From positions 52,668-116,667 of the forward strand of contig NZ_CP188323.1 of the NCBI RefSeq assembly GCF_050033475.1: a stretch of DNA of 64,000 nt, given 5' to 3'. Shown here one piece after another: positions 61,388-64,000 of the stretch. The notes under the pieces are model-generated. The model had not been told where the DNA came from, searched no databases, and was given only the letters and a program-made list of their open reading frames with translations. This DNA is from Cetobacterium sp050033475. GTDB taxonomy: Bacteria > Fusobacteriota > Fusobacteriia > Fusobacteriales > Fusobacteriaceae. The first letter of the stretch is position 1. Each line of letters opens with the position of its first letter. Made by a program: the position numbers and the translations under genes.

Positions 61388-62071
61388 TTAATAAAAATTA
61401 TTTAAATTATTTAGCATTTCCCAAAGGAGCTCAACTCCATTTTCTGATGCTTTCCTTATAATATCACTATTTAACTTTGTCCCTTCACAGGCATAGTCAG
61501 AAATACTTCTAATAACTAAAAATTCCACATTATTAATATAGGCAACATGGGCTACTGAGGAGCCTTCCATTTCAACGCAGGCTGGATCATGCTCCGCAAT
61601 TATTTTTTCTCTAAGTTCTATATCCGTTACAAAAGCTTCTCCAGATACAATTTTTCCAACATGATAATTTTTATTGATATTTTTAGCACTTTCTATAGCT
61701 AGATTTTTCAAATATTCCGATGGTTTAAAAATTAATTGAAAGGGAAATCTATTTATCATTTGAGTTTTCCGTACATCATGATGACTTAATCCATCTGAAA
61801 TAACTAAATCATGCTTAGAAATATTTTTCCTTAAACTACCACCAACACCTAAATTTATAACATGGGTTATTTTAAAATTATTTATTAAAATTTGAGTACA
61901 GCTTGCAGAATTTGTTTTCCCTACATCACAAATAGCTAAAATAATATCTATTCCATTATAATTACTTTCATAAAAATGAAATCCTGCTATTATTGATTTT
62001 TTCTTAATAATTAATTTTTCTATTAATAATTCAATTTCTAAATCTAAAGCACTTATTATTCCTAATCTCAT
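61388..62071 (-). CDS. mtnN: 5'-methylthioadenosine/S-adenosylhomocysteine nucleosidase
   Basis: A 227-residue phosphorylase-fold nucleosidase starting MRLGIISALDLEIELL. Active-site blocks are NLGVGGSLRKNISKHDLVIS near 73, VSGEAFVTD near 142, ACVEMEGSSVAHVA near 160 (purine and ribose contacts) and IRSISDYA near 186 (Asp acid). It cleaves adenine from methylthioadenosine and S-adenosylhomocysteine, feeding methionine salvage and autoinducer-2 precursor formation. GGGGAAG precedes the ATG. Confidence 0.9.
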   Translation of the reverse strand: MRLGIISALDLEIELLIEKLIIKKKSIIAGFHFYESNYNGIDIILAICDVGKTNSASCTQILINNFKITHVINLGVGGSLRKNISKHDLVISDGLSHHDVRKTQMINRFPFQLIFKPSEYLKNLAIESAKNINKNYHVGKIVSGEAFVTDIELREKIIAEHDPACVEMEGSSVAHVAYINNVEFLVIRSISDYACEGTKLNSDIIRKASENGVELLWEMLNNLNNFY

Positions 62072-62231
62072 TTCTTCCCCCTCTTGTTGGTTTATTTTCT
62101 GATTCTATAATAATTCTACAATAAAAAGATAATAAATGTATTTATAATTAAAAAAAATTTCTACGTAAAACAATTTCATGTAAACACAAAGTCCTTGTAA
62201 AATCTAAGTATAACAGATAAAGGAGGTGTCT

Positions 62232-62543
62232 ATGTCTTTATTTGATGTTGCTAGAGCTGAACAAGAAATTCTTCTTGGGACTCTTAAAAAAGAAAGAGGA
62301 TTTCTAATAAATAGTTTTTCTAAGGATATGGCTTTAGTGGCTGTTAAAAAGAAAAAAGAGGATATGGTTCCTCTTCCAAATGATTCTCCCTTTGGTTCAT
62401 ACTTTGATTGGGAAAAATCCATAGAAGATTCTCTTAAAAGTCTTCAAAAGGATCTAGGAAGAATGGACAGCAACAGGGCTCTACTTATCTGCTTAAAACT
62501 TTTCATAGAGGGAGGTGAGATTCCTGCTAGGTTCAGTAGCTAA
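62232..62543 (+). CDS. Short helical protein, paralogue A of a tandem array
   Basis: A 103-residue protein; ATG 62232 with AGGAGG 5 nt before it. Two helices are joined by a Pro-rich turn, VPLPNDSPFGSYFDW (51-65), that recurs in three later genes. No known family. First gene of a rightward run of short, tightly packed genes of prophage style. It overlaps the next gene. Confidence 0.65.
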   Translation: MSLFDVARAEQEILLGTLKKERGFLINSFSKDMALVAVKKKKEDMVPLPNDSPFGSYFDWEKSIEDSLKSLQKDLGRMDSNRALLICLKLFIEGGEIPARFSS

Positions 62544-62874
62544 ACCCTTAATAGCTAAGGAAATAATTGTACAGGAAAAATTATCCAAGGGAGTCATAGG
62601 AAAATATTCCAATCTCTTTGAGAATCTTCTTTCAAAGGAAGGATTTCAAAATTATGAATCCTATGAGCTACCTCTTTCGGAAATGACAGGAATACCAGAC
62701 CAGGTATTAAAGCATCTAGGTTGTGAAACCTATGGAGCTGTGTATAAGGACTTGGATTCTCAAAAATTATCCCTGGAGAATACAGTTACAAAATGTGACA
62801 AATCAAAATCATTAATACTTATCTACCAGGGAGTGATGAGCTCTTTAGAGGACAATATAGATTACCCTCTTTAG
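62515..62874 (+). CDS. Hypothetical protein in a prophage-like gene run
   Basis: About 119 residues. The GTG at 62515 lies inside the GGAGGTGAG ribosome site; CTG 62524 is 5 nt after it and may be the true start. It contains EGFQNYESYELPLSEMTGIP and a C-terminal helix, and lacks the Pro-turn motif of its neighbours. No family recognised. It overlaps the upstream gene by about 20-29 nt. Confidence 0.6.
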   Translation: MRFLLGSVAKPLIAKEIIVQEKLSKGVIGKYSNLFENLLSKEGFQNYESYELPLSEMTGIPDQVLKHLGCETYGAVYKDLDSQKLSLENTVTKCDKSKSLILIYQGVMSSLEDNIDYPL

Positions 62875-62901
62875 ATAAATTAAATCTCAGGGAGGTAGAC
62901 C

Positions 62902-62973
62902 ATGAGTAAATTAATCAGAGTCCTATCGGCGATCCTGGAGATACTTCTGGCCCTTGGCCATAAAAAAGAGTAA
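62902..62973 (+). CDS. 23-residue hydrophobic peptide
   Basis: ATG 62902 has GGGAGG 6 nt upstream and encodes MSKLIRVLSAILEILLALGH, then KKE and stop. It has one short hydrophobic helix with a charged tail. It fills a 148-nt gap in a tightly packed gene run and is followed at once by hairpins. It may be a phage-type membrane peptide or a type I-like toxin. Confidence 0.5.
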   Translation: MSKLIRVLSAILEILLALGHKKE

Positions 62974-62980
62974 TACTCTT

Positions 62981-62998
62981 TCCCCTTCTGGGGTTTTC
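62981..62998 (+). terminator. Short hairpin after the 23-residue gene
   Basis: CCCC TTCT GGGG followed by TTTT, preceded by the AAAGAGT/ACTCTTT inverted repeat that spans the stop codon. It may be a weak terminator within the run. Confidence 0.5.
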
Positions 62999-63022
62999 TA
63001 AAAAAAAGAAAGGAGGTTTTAA

Positions 63023-63367
63023 GTGGCACAGACAACTGTGGATATAACTCCTGAGGAGGAAAAGATTCTCAGGAAAAAACTTCTTGATAAATACATGAAA
63101 GTAATCAATTCGGAGAAAAATCTTTACAAAAACAATATGTTTCAAATGGCTTCTCTAGAGAGAGCCATGGAGAGAAGGGATATGGGAGATTCCATTCCGC
63201 CCCCCTTTAGTAATCATCTCCAGTGGAGTGTTGTCATAGATAATATTAACAACAAGATTAAAAAATTCCATGTGGCCCAGGATAATCTTTTAAGTACAAA
63301 GGCAAAGTACATTGGCCTTTGGGAATTCATGGGAAGTCTTGGAGAGAGAGGTGTAGATGGACCTTAG
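63023..63367 (+). CDS. Short helical protein, paralogue B of a tandem array
   Basis: A 114-residue protein with GTG start and AAGGAGG upstream. An N-terminal coiled coil (10-50) leads to the shared turn GDSIPPPFSNHLQW (55-68), then a second helix. It overlaps the next gene by 11 nt. The pattern of two helices joined by an IP...PF...W turn is shared with the genes at 62232, 63357 and 63720. No known family. Confidence 0.65.
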   Translation: MAQTTVDITPEEEKILRKKLLDKYMKVINSEKNLYKNNMFQMASLERAMERRDMGDSIPPPFSNHLQWSVVIDNINNKIKKFHVAQDNLLSTKAKYIGLWEFMGSLGERGVDGP

Positions 63368-63701
63368 TATTACTGGAGGAGGAATTAAAACCCTTCATGA
63401 AGTTAGAATTAGAATAGAAAATAATAGAATCATTGGAACGGAAACTGCTGTTCTAAAAGATCTGGCCATGTTAAGGTTAACTCTAGATGAAATTCAAAGG
63501 AGAATAGATAATAATATTCCACTAGAGCCTACTTCTCCCTATGAATCTCTAGAAGCATGGAAGGCTGAGGTATTGAAAACCATAGCCATTAGAGATAATC
63601 AGATTCTAAGTATTAAATATGCAAAGATTGAAAATAAGGCAATGGACTGGTACGAAATTAATGGAAATTCTAATAAAAGTTACCCCCTTTTCCCAGTTTA
63701 A
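63357..63701 (+). CDS. Short helical protein, paralogue C of a tandem array
   Basis: A 114-residue protein starting MDLSITGGGIKTLHEVRIRI. The shared turn is NIPLEPTSPYESLEAW (53-68), with Tyr in place of Phe, followed by a second helix. The ATG lies within the end of the preceding gene. No family recognised. Confidence 0.65.
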   Translation: MDLSITGGGIKTLHEVRIRIENNRIIGTETAVLKDLAMLRLTLDEIQRRIDNNIPLEPTSPYESLEAWKAEVLKTIAIRDNQILSIKYAKIENKAMDWYEINGNSNKSYPLFPV

Positions 63702-63719
63702 ATAAATTAAAAGGAGTTG

Positions 63720-64000
63720 ATGTTAAAAATGAAAACTGTAACAGAGGTAAAAGTAGCCCTTGGAGAATTATTGGTAACTTTGAAAAATGGTTTGAAAAGA
63801 CAGGTTGCCTATGAAAAGGAACTGGCCACAGATAGGGAAACCCTTGTGGCTCTTCAAGCCAAGAAAGCAGCAGGGGATACAATTCCCACTGACTGTCCTT
63901 TCCCAACATGGGATGCTTGGATAGAGGAAATCAACAGACAGATTAAGTCTGGGGAAGGTTCTCTAGCTAGAATTGAAGTGGATAAATGTGAAATTACTGC
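63720..64000 (+). CDS. Short helical protein, paralogue D (3' truncated by window)
   Basis: The frame opens with MLKMKTVTEVKVALGELL; AAGGAG (63711-63716) serves either ATG 63720 or 63729. The shared turn GDTIPTDCPFPTWDAW (52-67) is the clearest copy. The gene runs off the right edge, so the array may continue. Confidence 0.65.
   Translation, partial: MLKMKTVTEVKVALGELLVTLKNGLKRQVAYEKELATDRETLVALQAKKAAGDTIPTDCPFPTWDAWIEEINRQIKSGEGSLARIEVDKCEIT

Noticed and set aside
62915..63145. Minus-strand frame over the prophage-like genes
   Set aside because: It lies across two plus-strand genes with good ribosome sites and has none of its own.
1..64000. tRNA, rRNA and known riboswitches
   Set aside because: No cloverleaf, rRNA stretch or recognisable riboswitch core was found by eye on either strand; a covariance scan would be needed to exclude them.

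Overview
This is a low-GC, AT-rich bacterial window with strong Shine-Dalgarno sites (GGAGG type) and mostly TAA stops. The gene set (flavodoxin with DUF2023, PFL-family/DUF711 with an ACT protein, HutD, UgpABC-type transporter, ArsB/NhaD-type carrier, many small lipoproteins) fits a fusobacterium of the Cetobacterium/Ilyobacter/Propionigenium type. That assignment is an inference from gene content; no rRNA or tRNA gene was seen.

Layout. 1-21.4 kb is mostly ordinary metabolism and transport: the 3' end of a 5'-nucleotidase, DUF2023 and flavodoxin, a six-gene UgpABC-like ABC operon with a TIM-barrel and a HAD protein, a carrier with an EIIA-CBS partner, AlkD, hydrolases, PFL/ACT, HutD, an MFS carrier, a PLD-helicase-DUF3427 protein with a NUDIX partner, and a cold shock gene. 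21.8-24.1 kb holds an unusual two-gene glycine-zipper operon with no family I can name. 25-33.4 kb is a type I restriction-modification operon carrying two HEPN genes (one broken at a homopolymer) and two putative small RNAs, followed by a PD-(D/E)XK gene.

33.5-57.9 kb looks like an integrated plasmid or composite defence island. It starts at an iteron origin with a Rep_3 initiator, and a 55-bp piece of that origin recurs 24.3 kb downstream. Between the two copies lie Septu (PtuAB), a class III cyclase-like protein, a YjjG-type HAD, a YczE-type membrane protein, a Crp/Fnr regulator, a MerR-MATE pair with a classic 20-bp-spacer promoter, a GNAT, a ZorA-like gene fragment, a complete Qat operon (QatABCD), an unknown two-gene cassette, a broken resolvase, a large RecQ-like helicase, an M48 protease, a DUF262-HNH protein, a Fic protein and decayed lipoprotein genes. 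If the whole window is a megaplasmid or chromid, the same origin could be its own.

57.9-64 kb holds a zeta-type toxin with a small upstream partner, a PD-(D/E)XK-like gene, an M15 peptidase, an MFS carrier, MTA/SAH nucleosidase and, at the right edge, a run of short overlapping genes of prophage style, four of which look like tandem diverged paralogues.

Main points for follow-up: the glycine-zipper operon, the HEPN/small-RNA additions inside the hsd operon, the duplicated 180-bp intergenic element, the origin-derived direct repeats, the cyclase-like protein, and the paralogue array at the right edge.
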